Positions 44,969 through 57,778 are shown, numbered from the stretch's first letter. The stretch: 64,000 nucleotides of DNA from Bog-532 sp963805255 (GCA_963805255.1 CAWDTK010000023.1:1-64000), one strand, 5' to 3'. Made by a program: numbers and translations. Notes: generated by a model not told the origin, from the letters alone.

Positions 44969-46389
44969 TTCACGTTGCCGGCGGGCGTAACGGCCGGGGG
45001 CGGCTCGATTGGCTCGCTGAGGTAATGCGCACGGATGCCGTGGATGTAGTCGCGGCAACGCTGACTGAGGCCGCCGTCGGTCTGCATGCGGCATTTGGTG
45101 ACGAGAATGCCGAGGTCCGCGCCCTTGAAGCGGTAGTCGCCCGGGGCGTAAACGCGCAGGTAAAAGCACTCGTCATCGCTGGTCACCGGGTGCCAGTCGT
45201 GGGAGGCCCGGAGAAAAGACAGCCGCCCATTCTCATCAAACCGGTAGGTTCCGGTGCGCGGGGCGCTGAGGATCCGCTCGACCGAGTCGTTTGGCTCTTT
45301 CATAATCAGCTGCGCCCAGACATCCTGCCCGGCCAGGTCGCGCCACCGCTCGTTGATCTCGGCTACGTCGATGATGTAGTCAACGTCCATGTATTCGAGC
45401 ACGTGGAACAGGAAAAGCGGGATGTCCGCATACGCTCCCGCCGTGACGTTCGTCATCGAGGACACGCCGGAAAGGCGGGGGTTCAGCTCACCGAGGTAGA
45501 CCTCGCCCGTGTCGAGATCGATGAGAATGTCGACCTCGAAGAAGCCGATATAGCCTTCCTGCCGGAGCCGGCCACCGAGCCGCTGGACAAGTTCGATCGC
45601 TTTGGCGCGGTGCTCATCGGACAGCGCCTCCGGATAGAGGTCATTGCCGCACCATCCCCCCGGGTAGGGCGTCAGCTCCGGGTAGCCGGTGAGGTCGGTC
45701 ATGAACGGCCCCACAACCGTCCCGTGCCGGGTCAGCACGGCTTCGACCGCCACGGCCTTGTTGTTGATCCGCTTCATCACCTTGGCCTGCTGGCCGGTGA
45801 TGTCACCGGCGTGGGCGGCCCAGTCAGACGCTGAGGCCACGAAGAAGGTGGTCTTGCCCGAGTCGCCGTAGGGGGTCTGCACGACGAGATCGGCGCCGAG
45901 CCCGGCATCGGCCGCGGCGCGGACCAGGGTGTCCCACGAGTCGACCGCCACGAGCACGTTCGGCACACTCAGGACGCCGGCCTCGTTGCCGAGAACCGTC
46001 GTCACGATCTTCGAATCCAGCCGCTGGCGCAGCGCATCGGGCGGCAGGATCAGTTCGTATCCCAGTTCCGCGCAGATGCGCTCCGTCTCCTCGTCGAAAA
46101 ACACCATGGCCACTTTCGGGCGGCCGGGGCGGGCGGCGATGAAGGCCTGCACTTCCGGATCGCGGAGCAGGTAATTGTTTATCTCCTCACCGCTCTCGAA
46201 CCTCACGTACGGCTTGTGCCGGGGACTGAATACCCGCGGGTGGCCGCCATCCCAGGAGTCGTAGTAGGCAATGTAGCTGAAGTTGCGGACCCACCGGTCG
46301 ATACCGAGCAGGTTGAACGCGGTCGGCCCGAAGAAGTAAATGGGCGTGGTGTTGGTCCGGAAGAACGCGCGGATCTCAGAAATCCCGTT
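44965..46389 (-). pseudogene. ATP-grasp ligase, 3' part (interrupted by IS66-DruA)
   Basis: About 475 codons of an ATP-grasp protein: YFFGPTAFNLLGIDRWVRNF, KVAMVFFDEETERICAELGY, the ATP-binding loop DLVVQTPYGDSGKTTFF, KVMKRINNKAVAVEAV, and the Mg-binding region GFFEVDILIDLDTGEVYLGE followed by LNPRLSGVSS. These resemble biotin-carboxylase-like ligases. The coding sequence is interrupted after codon 16 by the 2.7-kb element at 46398-49129; the first codons lie at 49138-49177. The stop overlaps the monooxygenase start. Translation through the element would replace the start by unrelated antisense residues. Confidence 0.88.
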
Positions 46390-46511
46390 GATGGGGCGTA
46401 AGTATTCGGTGATTCCGGTGGGCTGAGCGTGGCTGGCCGGCGCAGGCGACACGCTGGCGGGGCGGGTGCGGCGGTGCTGGACACAGGGACTGGTGGTGGT
46501 GCAGCCTTGGC

Positions 46512-48197
46512 GTGATGGCTGCGCGTACTTGTTCCCGGCCCGCTGATGAGGCGGCGTTCTGGCGTGAGCGGGCGGAGCTGCTGGAGGCACAGAACACGCG
46601 GCTGGCCGGGGAGAACGTGCGGCTGGAGGCGGAGAACGCCACGCTGGCCGCGACGGTGGCCGCGCAGCAGGAGCAGCTGGCCGCGCTGAAGCAGCGGGTG
46701 GTGACGCTGAGCCGGATGCTGTTCGGCACCTCCAGCGAGAAAGACGGCGCCGGTAAGCGGCAGGCGGGCGGGCAAGCCGCCGACGCCGGCGGCGGGGATG
46801 ACGCCCCGGCAGGGGATGGCGGCGCGGCGGGCGGGCGGCGCCGGGGTCAGCGGCCGGGATCGGCCGGGCATGGGCGGCGCCGGCATGAGCACCTGGAGAC
46901 CGAGGAGCAGGTCCATGACATTCCGGAGGGCGAGCGGCGCTGCCCGCGGTGCGGCCGGGCCTATGAGCTGTTCGGGGAGGATGCCAGCGAGCAGGTATCG
47001 TGGCGGGTCCGGGTGTGGCGGGTGGTGCACCGGCGGCGCAAGTACGCCCGGTGCTGCCAGTGCCCGGTGCCGGCGGTGCGGACCGCGCCCGGCCCGGCGA
47101 CGCTGATTCCCAGGGGCCTGTTCACGACGGAGTTCTGCGTGAACCTGCTTGTCGCCAAGTACGCGCTCGGGCTGCCGTTCAACCGGGTGATCGCGATGCT
47201 GGCGATGCAGGGCCTGGAGGTGGCGCCGGGCACGCTGGCCGGGGTGGCCCGGCGGCTGGAGGAGCTGCTTGCGCCGCTGGCGGCCGCGATCGCCGCGCGA
47301 AACGCCGCCGCCGGGCACGCGCACGTGGACGAGACGTCGTGGCGGGTATTCGGCCAGCCCGCCGATAACGGAGGCAGCCGCTGGTGGCTGTGGGTGTTCA
47401 CTGCCGCGGACACGGTGGTGTACACGATCGCGGCGTCGCGGTCGCTGAAGGTGCTCGAAGACCATTACGGCGTGCAGGCCTGCCAGCTGCCGGAGGGCCG
47501 CAGGCCGCTGGTCATCAGCTCGGACTTCTACTCGGTGTACCGGTCGTTTTCCGAGCTGGACGGCGTTACCTCCCTCTGGTGCTGGGCCCATATCCGGCGG
47601 CGGTTCATCCGGGCCGGCGACGCCCACCGCAAGGAGCTGGGCAGCTGGGCTGATGCCTGGACCGGCCGGTTCGCCGCACTATACGCCGCGCACCGCGCCC
47701 TGGCCGCCGCCCCCGGGGGCACTGGCGAGCACGCCCGGGCGGCCGCCGCGTTCGATGCGGCGCTGGAGGAGATCGACGCCTACCGCCGTATTCAGGGTCG
47801 CCGCCCGGACCTGCTGCACCCGGCCGCGGCGAAGGCGCTGGCCACCTTGGACCGCGAATGGGGCGGGCTGGTGCGCCACCGGGACTTCCCGGACCTGCCG
47901 CTGGATAACAACACCGCCGAGCGGGCGATCCGCACCCCGGTCGTGGGCCGCAAGAACTACAACGGCTCCGGCGCGGAATGGTCCGCTGACCTGGCCGGCC
48001 ACGCCTGGACCGTCCTGGGCACCGCCCGGATCACCGGGCACAACCCCCGCGCCTACCTGGACGCCTACCTGCAGGCCTGCGCCGCAAACGGCGGCAAGCC
48101 GCCGGCTGGGCAGGCCCTGGAAGCCCTGCTGCCCTGGAACATCACCCTGACCGGCCAGCCCGGCGAGCCAGACGGCAGGAAGGACCAGCCGCCGTGA
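46512..48197 (+). CDS. IS66-family transposase of the DruA-carrying element (copy B)
   Basis: 561 residues with the same leucine zipper, zinc-finger and DDE blocks as copy A (HVDETSWRVFG, LVISSDFYSVYRSF, LDNNTAERAIRTPV). The visible protein difference is Cys in GVQACQLPEG. A few silent base changes are seen (for example GTTACC for GTCACC near 47567). Stop overlaps the DruA start by GTGA. Confidence 0.93.
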   Translation: MMAARTCSRPADEAAFWRERAELLEAQNTRLAGENVRLEAENATLAATVAAQQEQLAALKQRVVTLSRMLFGTSSEKDGAGKRQAGGQAADAGGGDDAPAGDGGAAGGRRRGQRPGSAGHGRRRHEHLETEEQVHDIPEGERRCPRCGRAYELFGEDASEQVSWRVRVWRVVHRRRKYARCCQCPVPAVRTAPGPATLIPRGLFTTEFCVNLLVAKYALGLPFNRVIAMLAMQGLEVAPGTLAGVARRLEELLAPLAAAIAARNAAAGHAHVDETSWRVFGQPADNGGSRWWLWVFTAADTVVYTIAASRSLKVLEDHYGVQACQLPEGRRPLVISSDFYSVYRSFSELDGVTSLWCWAHIRRRFIRAGDAHRKELGSWADAWTGRFAALYAAHRALAAAPGGTGEHARAAAAFDAALEEIDAYRRIQGRRPDLLHPAAAKALATLDREWGGLVRHRDFPDLPLDNNTAERAIRTPVVGRKNYNGSGAEWSADLAGHAWTVLGTARITGHNPRAYLDAYLQACAANGGKPPAGQALEALLPWNITLTGQPGEPDGRKDQPP

Positions 48198-49102
48198 CCG
48201 TGACCGGCACGCCCGGCCAGTACCCGGCCCGCTACTGCGGCAGGGACTTCACCCTCGCCGAGCTGGAGGAGATCCGCTCCCTGGCGGCGACGCTGCCGAC
48301 CCGCCGCGCGATCGCCGACGCGATCTGCGACGCGCTCGGCTGGCAGACCCCCGGCGGGCGGCGCAAGGACATGACCGCCCGCGTCGCCCTGGGCCGGATG
48401 GCCGCCGACGGCCTGATCACCCTGCCGCCGCCGCGCAACGGCAACGGCAACGGACGCCACCCCCGGCACGGGCACCCCGGCCAGCTCGCCCTGCCGCTGC
48501 CGGCGCACCCCGCCGCCACCTTGGCCGATCTCGGCCCGGTCACCATCAGCGTCGTCGACAGCCGCCAGGCCTCCCGGCAGTGGAACCAGCTCATCCGCGA
48601 CCACCACTACCTCGGCTACACCCCGCTGGCCGGCGCCCAGATCCGCTACCTCGCCGCCGCCCCCGCCGCCTGCCTGATCGCCGCCTTCGCCTTCGCCGCC
48701 AGCGCCTGGAAATGCGCCCCCCGCGACGACTGGATCGGCTGGGACCCCGCCACCCGCCGCGCCAACCTGAACCTGATCTGCGGCAACGCCCGGTTCCTCA
48801 TCCGCCCCGACCTGGCGGTCCCCAACCTCGCCTCCTCGCTGCTCGCCGCCGTCACCCGCCGGCTGCCCGCCGACTGGCGGGCCCGCTACGGCTACGCCCC
48901 GGTCCTGGCCGAGACCTTCGTCGAGGCCGGCCGGTTCACCGGCGCCAGCTACCGCGCCGCCAACTGGACCCGCATTGGCCAGACCAAGGGCAGGGGCAAG
49001 CTCGACCGCCGCCATGAACACGCCCTGCCGGTCAAGGACATCTACCTCTACCCGCTGCACCGGCGCTGGCGGCAGATCCTCACCACCCCGCCCGCTCAGT
49101 AA
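48194..49102 (+). CDS. DruA-like (DUF4338) protein carried by the IS66 element (copy B)
   Basis: 302 residues. Identical to the copy-A protein except at sites inside the DUF4338 core: AAPAACLIAAF here against AAPAAGPIAAF, and ETFVEAGRF here against ETFVKAGRF. The conserved DHHYLGY, WKCAPRDDWIGWDP and NLICGNARFLI segments are unchanged. It ends 27 bp inside the right end of the element. Confidence 0.85.
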   Translation: MTVTGTPGQYPARYCGRDFTLAELEEIRSLAATLPTRRAIADAICDALGWQTPGGRRKDMTARVALGRMAADGLITLPPPRNGNGNGRHPRHGHPGQLALPLPAHPAATLADLGPVTISVVDSRQASRQWNQLIRDHHYLGYTPLAGAQIRYLAAAPAACLIAAFAFAASAWKCAPRDDWIGWDPATRRANLNLICGNARFLIRPDLAVPNLASSLLAAVTRRLPADWRARYGYAPVLAETFVEAGRFTGASYRAANWTRIGQTKGRGKLDRRHEHALPVKDIYLYPLHRRWRQILTTPPAQ

Positions 49103-49137
49103 CAGCCCACGGGATCACCGAATTCTTACGATGGGGC

Positions 49138-49177
49138 GGTGGGAGGGGGGCGGGGCATGCCGCGGCGGCTGGCTCAT
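49138..49177 (-). pseudogene. ATP-grasp ligase, first codons
   Basis: On the minus strand ATG 49177 begins MSQPPRHAPPPSHRP, and the next codon continues across the removed element into INGISEIRAFFRTN at 46389 and below. The ATG overlaps the stop of the serine hydrolase (ATGA), so the start is well supported. Total intact length would be ~490 residues. Confidence 0.85.
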
Positions 49178-50610
49178 GATGTCCCCGGGTAAGCGTAAGG
49201 GCAGTGAGAAGAGCCTAACCGCGGTCCCCCCCGCCGATAAGAAGGGCAATCATCCCGTAACCGGGGCAATATCCACGTAACATGAACGGTTCCGGTAAAC
49301 CGGGCACTTCCCGTAACCCGGGGGATTCTCCGTAACCGGGGCAATCCTCCGTCGATCCGGCCGCGGGACAGGCCCGCCGCCACTCCGGGGGGCCCGTGCC
49401 GCCCCGGATCATCGGCGGCGATGCCGGCGAGCGCCGCGCCGGCCGCGTCAAAGGCGCGGAGCGTATCCTCCAGCATCGCCGGCGACTGCGCGTCCGGCCA
49501 CGAGGACAGCTTGGCGGCCACCGTGCCCGTGCCGGGGGCGACGTAGAGCAGCTGGCCGTTGATGCCCAGGCATAGCAGGACGTCGCCGTGCGCCCTCGGC
49601 ACGAACCAGAACTTGTTGCGATACCACCCGCCGGGCAGGTACGGCTCGGACACGGACTGGGCGAAGGCGTCGCGGACGTCCGGGTCGACGGTCCACGACT
49701 CGCGCAGCCAGCTGCCCGGTACGACGTGGCGGCCCGGTACGTCGCCGCCCGCCAGCAGCATCGTGCCGAAACGCGCGAGGTCGCGGGCCGTGGCGCAGAT
49801 CCCGCCGTCGTGAATCGCGGTGCCCACCCCGTCACAGGTGATCTCGGCGTCACGCTCAGCCCCGATCGGCGACCAGACGAGCTCGCTGATGAGGTCGGCC
49901 ATCCTGGTCTTCGCGGCCCGCTCGCACACCCAGCCAAGGACGTCGGTCTCGCAGGAGCGGTAGTCGAAGACCCCGCCGTGCGTACCCGCGCCGCCGAGGG
50001 TGGTCAGGTAGGCGTACATCGACGGGGGCACCTGACGGGCCGACGGGGGGCTCCAGCCGATGGCCTCCTCGATGATGCGCACCTCGGCGTTCAGGTCCGT
50101 GTAATCCTCGCTGAAGTCCACCCCGGACCTCATGTCCAGGACGTTACGCAGGCTGGCGCCCCGGTAGCCGCTCGCCTCGAGCTCCGGCACGTGGTCGGTG
50201 ATCAGCTGCCCGGGGGACAGCAGGCCGCGCCCGACCAGGTTGCCGACGACGCAGCTCACTACGGACTTGGAGATGGACATGAGCAGGTGGGGCGTGTCGG
50301 GAGCCGTCTGCCCGGCGTAACGCTCGAGGACCACCCGCCCGCCGTGGACGATGACGGCGGCATCGGTGTAGGTGTCGTCGAGCACCTCGTCCACGATCGC
50401 CTCCGTGCCGCTGGCGCGCAGCAGCGTGAGCTGGCCCAGCGGCTGGGGATCGGCCGGCAGCGGCGTCACCGGTCCGTGCCCCCGGGGAATCCGGTGGGTG
50501 GGCACGAGTTCGCGCAGGTGCGAAAACGACCACCGGTTGTACGGGGGGAGCTGCCAGTTTGCGAGCGTGACCTGACCATCGGCGGGCGGCGGGAATCCCT
50601 GCATCAGCAT
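49174..50610 (-). CDS. Serine hydrolase (class C beta-lactamase/DD-peptidase family) with repeat-derived tail
   Basis: 478 residues. The catalytic Ser-x-x-Lys is in LMSISKSVVSCVVGNLVGRG; the Tyr motif is YRSCETDVLGWV (Tyr-x-Ser); the third motif region is HGDVLLCLGINGQLLYVAPG (H-x-D in place of K-T-G, as in 6-aminohexanoate hydrolase-like members). The first ~410 residues fit the family. From ADDPGRHGPPG on, the C-terminus is unrelated and contains near-repeating units (IPRVTG, ARFTGTVHVT) encoded by ~18-bp DNA repeats. Stop overlaps the ATP-grasp start. First gene of the hydrolase-ligase-monooxygenase operon; it may be a peptidase or resistance function. Confidence 0.85.
   Translation of the reverse strand: MLMQGFPPPADGQVTLANWQLPPYNRWSFSHLRELVPTHRIPRGHGPVTPLPADPQPLGQLTLLRASGTEAIVDEVLDDTYTDAAVIVHGGRVVLERYAGQTAPDTPHLLMSISKSVVSCVVGNLVGRGLLSPGQLITDHVPELEASGYRGASLRNVLDMRSGVDFSEDYTDLNAEVRIIEEAIGWSPPSARQVPPSMYAYLTTLGGAGTHGGVFDYRSCETDVLGWVCERAAKTRMADLISELVWSPIGAERDAEITCDGVGTAIHDGGICATARDLARFGTMLLAGGDVPGRHVVPGSWLRESWTVDPDVRDAFAQSVSEPYLPGGWYRNKFWFVPRAHGDVLLCLGINGQLLYVAPGTGTVAAKLSSWPDAQSPAMLEDTLRAFDAAGAALAGIAADDPGRHGPPGVAAGLSRGRIDGGLPRLRRIPRVTGSARFTGTVHVTWILPRLRDDCPSYRRGGPRLGSSHCPYAYPGTS
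49252..49350. repeat. Degenerate ~18-bp repeats with core CCGTAACCGGGG
   Basis: Read on the minus strand, units such as ATTGCCCCGGTTACGG, AATCCCCCGGGTTACGGG, GTGCCCGGTTTACCGG, a diverged unit, and ATTGCCCCGGTTACGGG follow each other every 18-19 bp. They are in frame with the hydrolase gene and form its odd C-terminal tail. A closely similar stretch, ATTCTCCCCGTAACCGGGC, occurs once more at 12307-12325 near the 3' end of the IS66 transposase. Confidence 0.6.
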
Positions 50611-50709
50611 GGGTCGAGCCTAATGGGGCCCCCTGGCGGTGATGTGCTGACCGGGGCGCCGGCCGGGTGGCGTTATCGTTGGCCCACGATCAACGAGGAG
50701 CAGACCGCC

Positions 50710-51441
50710 ATGAGCCTCTTCCAGCGGGCCCACGAAATAGTCCAGGCCAAGGCCAGCAAGGCGCTCGACGCCGCCGAAAATCCCAATGAAATGCTCGATC
50801 TGTCCTACGAGCAGATGCTCGACCAGATCACCAGGATCCGCCGGGCGCTGGTGGACATCGCCGCCTCGCGCAGGCGGATCGAATTGCAGGAGCAGCAGTT
50901 CCAGCACTCGGTGGACCACCTCCAGGATCAGGCCAGGGTGGCGTTGTCGCAGGGCCAGGAGGATCTGGCCCGGGAGGCCCTCTCCCGCAAGGCCGCCGCC
51001 CAGGCCCAGATCGACGGCATGGAGCCGCAGCATCAGCAGCTCACCGAGCAGGAGGAAAAGCTCGGGCAGACGCTGGCCGCCCTGCAGAAGAAGGTGAACG
51101 ACTTCCGTACGCAGAAGGAGGTGATGAAGGCTCAGTACACGGCGGCGAGCGCGATGAGTTCTGCGGATGCGAGCGCCGCGGGGATCTCCAGCACCTTCGG
51201 CGACTCGGGCGCGGAGCTCCAGCGGGCCCAGGACAAGATCGCCGCGATGCAGGCCCGCGCCGGTGCCCTGGACGAGCTGCTCCAGTCGGGCGTACTCGAA
51301 GACGTCGGCGGAGACACCGACGACATCCAGAAAGAACTCGACGAAGCCGGGACGGCCGCCGAGGTGGACAAGGAGCTCGCCGGGCTGAAGGCCGGGCTCG
51401 GCCCGGGCGGCTCGGCGCCGCCGGAGCTGACCGCCGGCTAA
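50710..51441 (+). CDS. pspA: PspA/IM30 family protein
   Basis: 243 residues from ATG 50710 behind GAGGAG. Almost entirely coiled coil: MSLFQRAHEIVQAKASKALD (amphipathic membrane-binding helix), MLDLSYEQMLDQITRIRRAL, then long heptads to TEQEEKLGQTLAALQKKVND and a C-terminal helix AAEVDKELAGLKAGL. PspA proteins polymerise on stressed membranes and preserve the proton gradient. It stands alone, divergent from the hydrolase operon; the longer upstream open frame is antisense of the hydrolase gene. Confidence 0.93.
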   Translation: MSLFQRAHEIVQAKASKALDAAENPNEMLDLSYEQMLDQITRIRRALVDIAASRRRIELQEQQFQHSVDHLQDQARVALSQGQEDLAREALSRKAAAQAQIDGMEPQHQQLTEQEEKLGQTLAALQKKVNDFRTQKEVMKAQYTAASAMSSADASAAGISSTFGDSGAELQRAQDKIAAMQARAGALDELLQSGVLEDVGGDTDDIQKELDEAGTAAEVDKELAGLKAGLGPGGSAPPELTAG

Positions 51442-51450
51442 CGCGGTCGC

Positions 51451-51464
51451 GGGACTAAAGACCC
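51451..51464. promoter_or_regulatory. DevR/DosR box upstream of the redox operon
   Basis: GGGACTAAAGACCC matches GGGACTWWAGTCCC at 13 of 14 positions. It is 38 bp upstream of the GltD-like start (51502) in the 60-bp gap after pspA, a good position to activate a short-leader transcript. With the DevS-like kinase gene 6.6 kb downstream, hypoxic or redox induction is likely but inferred. Confidence 0.6.
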
Positions 51465-51501
51465 TGACAGCGTCCGCGCCTGACCGGGTACTTGTAGCCA
51501 T

Positions 51502-53141
51502 GTGACTTCCCGACCAGAGCGGCAGGACGTTGCCCCGCTGCCCGACCTGCTGCACGGACGCTCCCGCACCGGGCCGGTCCGGGAGCAGCGGCCCGTCTAC
51601 CTTGACCTGCTGCCGCCATGTAATGCCGGATGCCCGGCGGGGGAGAACATCCAGGCGTGGCTGGCGCACGCCGAAGTCGGCCATCATGAAAAGGCCTGGC
51701 GGCAGCTGACCGCCGACAACCCGATGCCGGCCATCCACGGGCGGGTCTGCTACCACCCGTGCGAGAGCGTCTGCAACCGCGCCAACCTGGACAGCGCGGT
51801 CTCGATTCACTCGGTCGAGCGGTTCCTCGGCGACCTGGCGATCGAGCGGCAGTGGGCGTTCGATCCCCCCGCCGTCCGCAGCGGCAGGCGGGTGCTCATC
51901 ATCGGTGCCGGGCCGAGCGGCCTGTCGGCCGCCTACCACCTGGCCAGGCTCGGCCACGAGGTCGAGGTCAGGGACGCGGGCGACGAGCCGGGCGGGATGA
52001 TGCGCTACGGCATCCCGTCCTACCGGATGCCGCGTGACGTCCTCGACGCCGAGATCGGCCGGATCGCCGCGATGGGCGTGCGCTTCACCTGCGGCCACCG
52101 GGTGGAGGACCTGGACGCCGAACGGCGCGAAGGCGGCTTCGACGCCGCGTTCGTCGCGGTGGGCGCGCACCTGTCCAAGCGGGTCGACATCCCGGCCAAG
52201 GACGCCGGGCCGATCGTCGACGCCGTGTCGTTCCTGCGCAGCGTCGCCTCCGGAGAGCGGCCGGTGATCGGGCGCCGGGTGGCCGTCTACGGCGGCGGCA
52301 ACACCGCGATGGACGCCGCCCGGGTGGCCCGCCGGCTGGGCGCCAACGACGCGCTCATCGTCTACCGCCGCACCCGCGCGCAGATGCCGGCCCACGAGAT
52401 GGAAGCCGAGGAGGCCGAGCGCGAGGGCGTGCAGATCAACTGGCTGCGCACCATCACCGCCTTCGACGGCCCGGAACTGACCATCGAGGCCATGGAACTG
52501 GACGAGACCGGGTTCCCGCAGCCGACCGGGCGGTTCGAGACGCTGGCCGCCGACACCGTCATCCTCGCGCTCGGCCAGGAATCCGACACCGACTTCCTGC
52601 GCCGGGTGCCGGGGGTGGAGATCGCGCGGGACGGCGTCGTGCAGGTCTCCCCGGCCATGATGACCGGCTGCCCCGGCGTGTTCGCGGGCGGGGACATGGT
52701 GCCGGCCGAGCGGACCGTGACGGTCGGCGTGGGCCACGGCAAGAAGGCCGCCAGGAACATCGACGCCTGGCTGCGCGAGACCGCGCCGGTCAGCGCGCCC
52801 AAGCACGATCTGGTCTCGTTCGACATGCTGAACCTCTGGTACTTCGGCGACGCCGCCCGCCGCGAGCAGCCGGAAGCCCCGCCGGAGCAGCGGACCGCGG
52901 ACTTCACCGAGGTGCTCGGCGGCCTGTCGGAGCAGGAGGCGACGTACGAGGCGCGCCGCTGCCTGTCCTGCGGCAACTGCTGCGAGTGCGACGGCTGCCT
53001 GGGCGCGTGCCCGGAGGACGCGGTGATCAAGCTCGGCGTCGGTTACCGGTACGAGTTCGACTACGACAAGTGCACCGGCTGCGGCGCGTGCTACGAGCAG
53101 TGCCCGGTGCATTCGATCGAGATGGTCCCGGAGGACAACAG

Positions 53142-53145
<4 letters not shown>
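51502..53145 (+). CDS. GltD-like FAD/NAD(P) oxidoreductase with two C-terminal [4Fe-4S] clusters
   Basis: 547 residues from GTG 51502. N-terminal Fe-S helix domain (CNAGCPAGENIQAWL ... GRVCYHPCESVCNRANLD), FAD-binding LIIGAGPSGLSAAYHLA with EPGGMMRYGIPSYRMP, NAD(P)-binding VAVYGGGNTAMDAARVARRL, VILALGQESDTDFL, and VFAGGDMVPAERTVTVGVGHG. The C-terminus adds a ferredoxin part with CGNCCECDGCLGACP and CTGCGACYEQCP. It probably passes electrons between NAD(P)H and the ferredoxin pool used by NifJ. Stop overlaps the nifJ start (ATGA). DevR-like box 38 bp upstream. Confidence 0.93.
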
Positions 53146-56739
<3,594 letters not shown>

Positions 56740-57778
56740 ATGGACCTGTCGACCAGCTACCTCGGTCTGGCCCTGCCCAACCCGCTCGTGGCCTCCGCGT
56801 CGCCGCTGTCGAACTCGGTCGACGGCGTCCGGCGTCTCGCCGACGCCGGCGTCGGCGCGGTGGTGCTCTATTCCCTGTTCGAGGAGCAGGTGCGCCGGGA
56901 GGCCGCGGAGGACGCGCGGCTCGCCGAGGCGGGCACCGAGATCTTTTCCGAGGCGCTGTCCTACTTCCCGGCCGAGGCCGAGGAGGAGGCGGTGGAGGAG
57001 GGCGCCGCGGACGAACCCACCCCGCGGGGCTACCTCAGCCTGCTCGAGCGCGCCGCGGCGGCGGTCGAGATACCGGTCATCGGCAGCATCAACGGGGTGA
57101 CGCCCGGCGGCTGGACCAGCTACGCGCGGGCCATGCAGGACGCCGGGGCCGCGGCGATCGAGCTGAACATCTACTACATCCCCGGCGATCCGCGCATCCC
57201 GGGCCGGGACGTCGAGCAGCGCCATGTCGACATCCTGCGCCGGGTCAAAGACGCCGTGACCGTGCCGGTGGCGGTCAAGCTGAGCCCGCACTTCAGCTCG
57301 ACCGGCGAGATGGCGCTGCGGCTGGACGAGGCGGGCGCGGACGGCCTGGTGCTGTTCAACCGGTTCCTGCAGCCCGACATCGATCCGGAGAGCATGGCGG
57401 TCGTGCCCGCCGTGGACCTGTCCAGCCCGAGGGAGGGCCGGCTGCCGCGAACCTGGATCTCGATCCTGCGCCCGCACGTCCGCGGCTCGCTCGCGGGGAC
57501 CACCGGCGTTGACGAGCCGTCTGACATGATCAAGTACCTGCTGGCGGGCGCCGACGTGGTGATGACCGCATCCGCGCTGCTCCGGCACGGCCCCGGGCAC
57601 GCGGCGGTGCTGCTCGACGGCCTGTCCGAGTGGATGGATCCGAAAGGGATATAAGTCAGTCAGCGAACTGCGCGGGCTGCTCGCCGTGGACGCCGGAAGG
57701 GCCGACCGGGACGGAAGCGAGCGCGCCGGTTACGTCCGCGCCATGCGCTACGCCAACGTCAGCCGGGCCCCATGGTGA
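56740..57778 (+). pseudogene. Dihydroorotate dehydrogenase-like flavoprotein, one frameshift near the end
   Basis: FMN TIM-barrel protein: MDLSTSYLGLALPNPLVASA, VGAVVLYSLFEEQVRREA, PVIGSINGVTPGGWTSYARA, IELNIYYIPGDPRIPGRDVE, VPVAVKLSPHFSSTGEMALR, GADGLVLFNRFLQPDIDPES and GADVVMTASALLRHG. This DHOD-like group commonly neighbours NifJ in actinobacteria and probably has a redox role other than pyrimidine synthesis. An extra A near 57648 creates an early stop (57654); without it the protein continues YKSVSELRGLLAVDAGRADR ... MRYANVSRAPW to TGA 57776-57778, ~345 residues. Confidence 0.85.

Larger units (their letters stand above)
46398..49129 (+). mobile_element. IS66-DruA two-gene transposon, copy B
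   Basis: It has the same 2,732-bp length and the same ends as copy A (GTAAGTATTCGGTGATTCC ... ATCACCGAATTCTTAC). Target duplication GATGGGGC at 46390-46397 and 49130-49137. It is inserted in codon ~16 of the ATP-grasp gene. Same orientation as copy A, 30.7 kb away, so the two form long direct repeats. Confidence 0.94.

Noticed and set aside
49252..49350. CRISPR-like array
   Set aside because: Units are 18-19 bp, adjoin without unique spacers and are in frame with a coding region; no cas genes are present.
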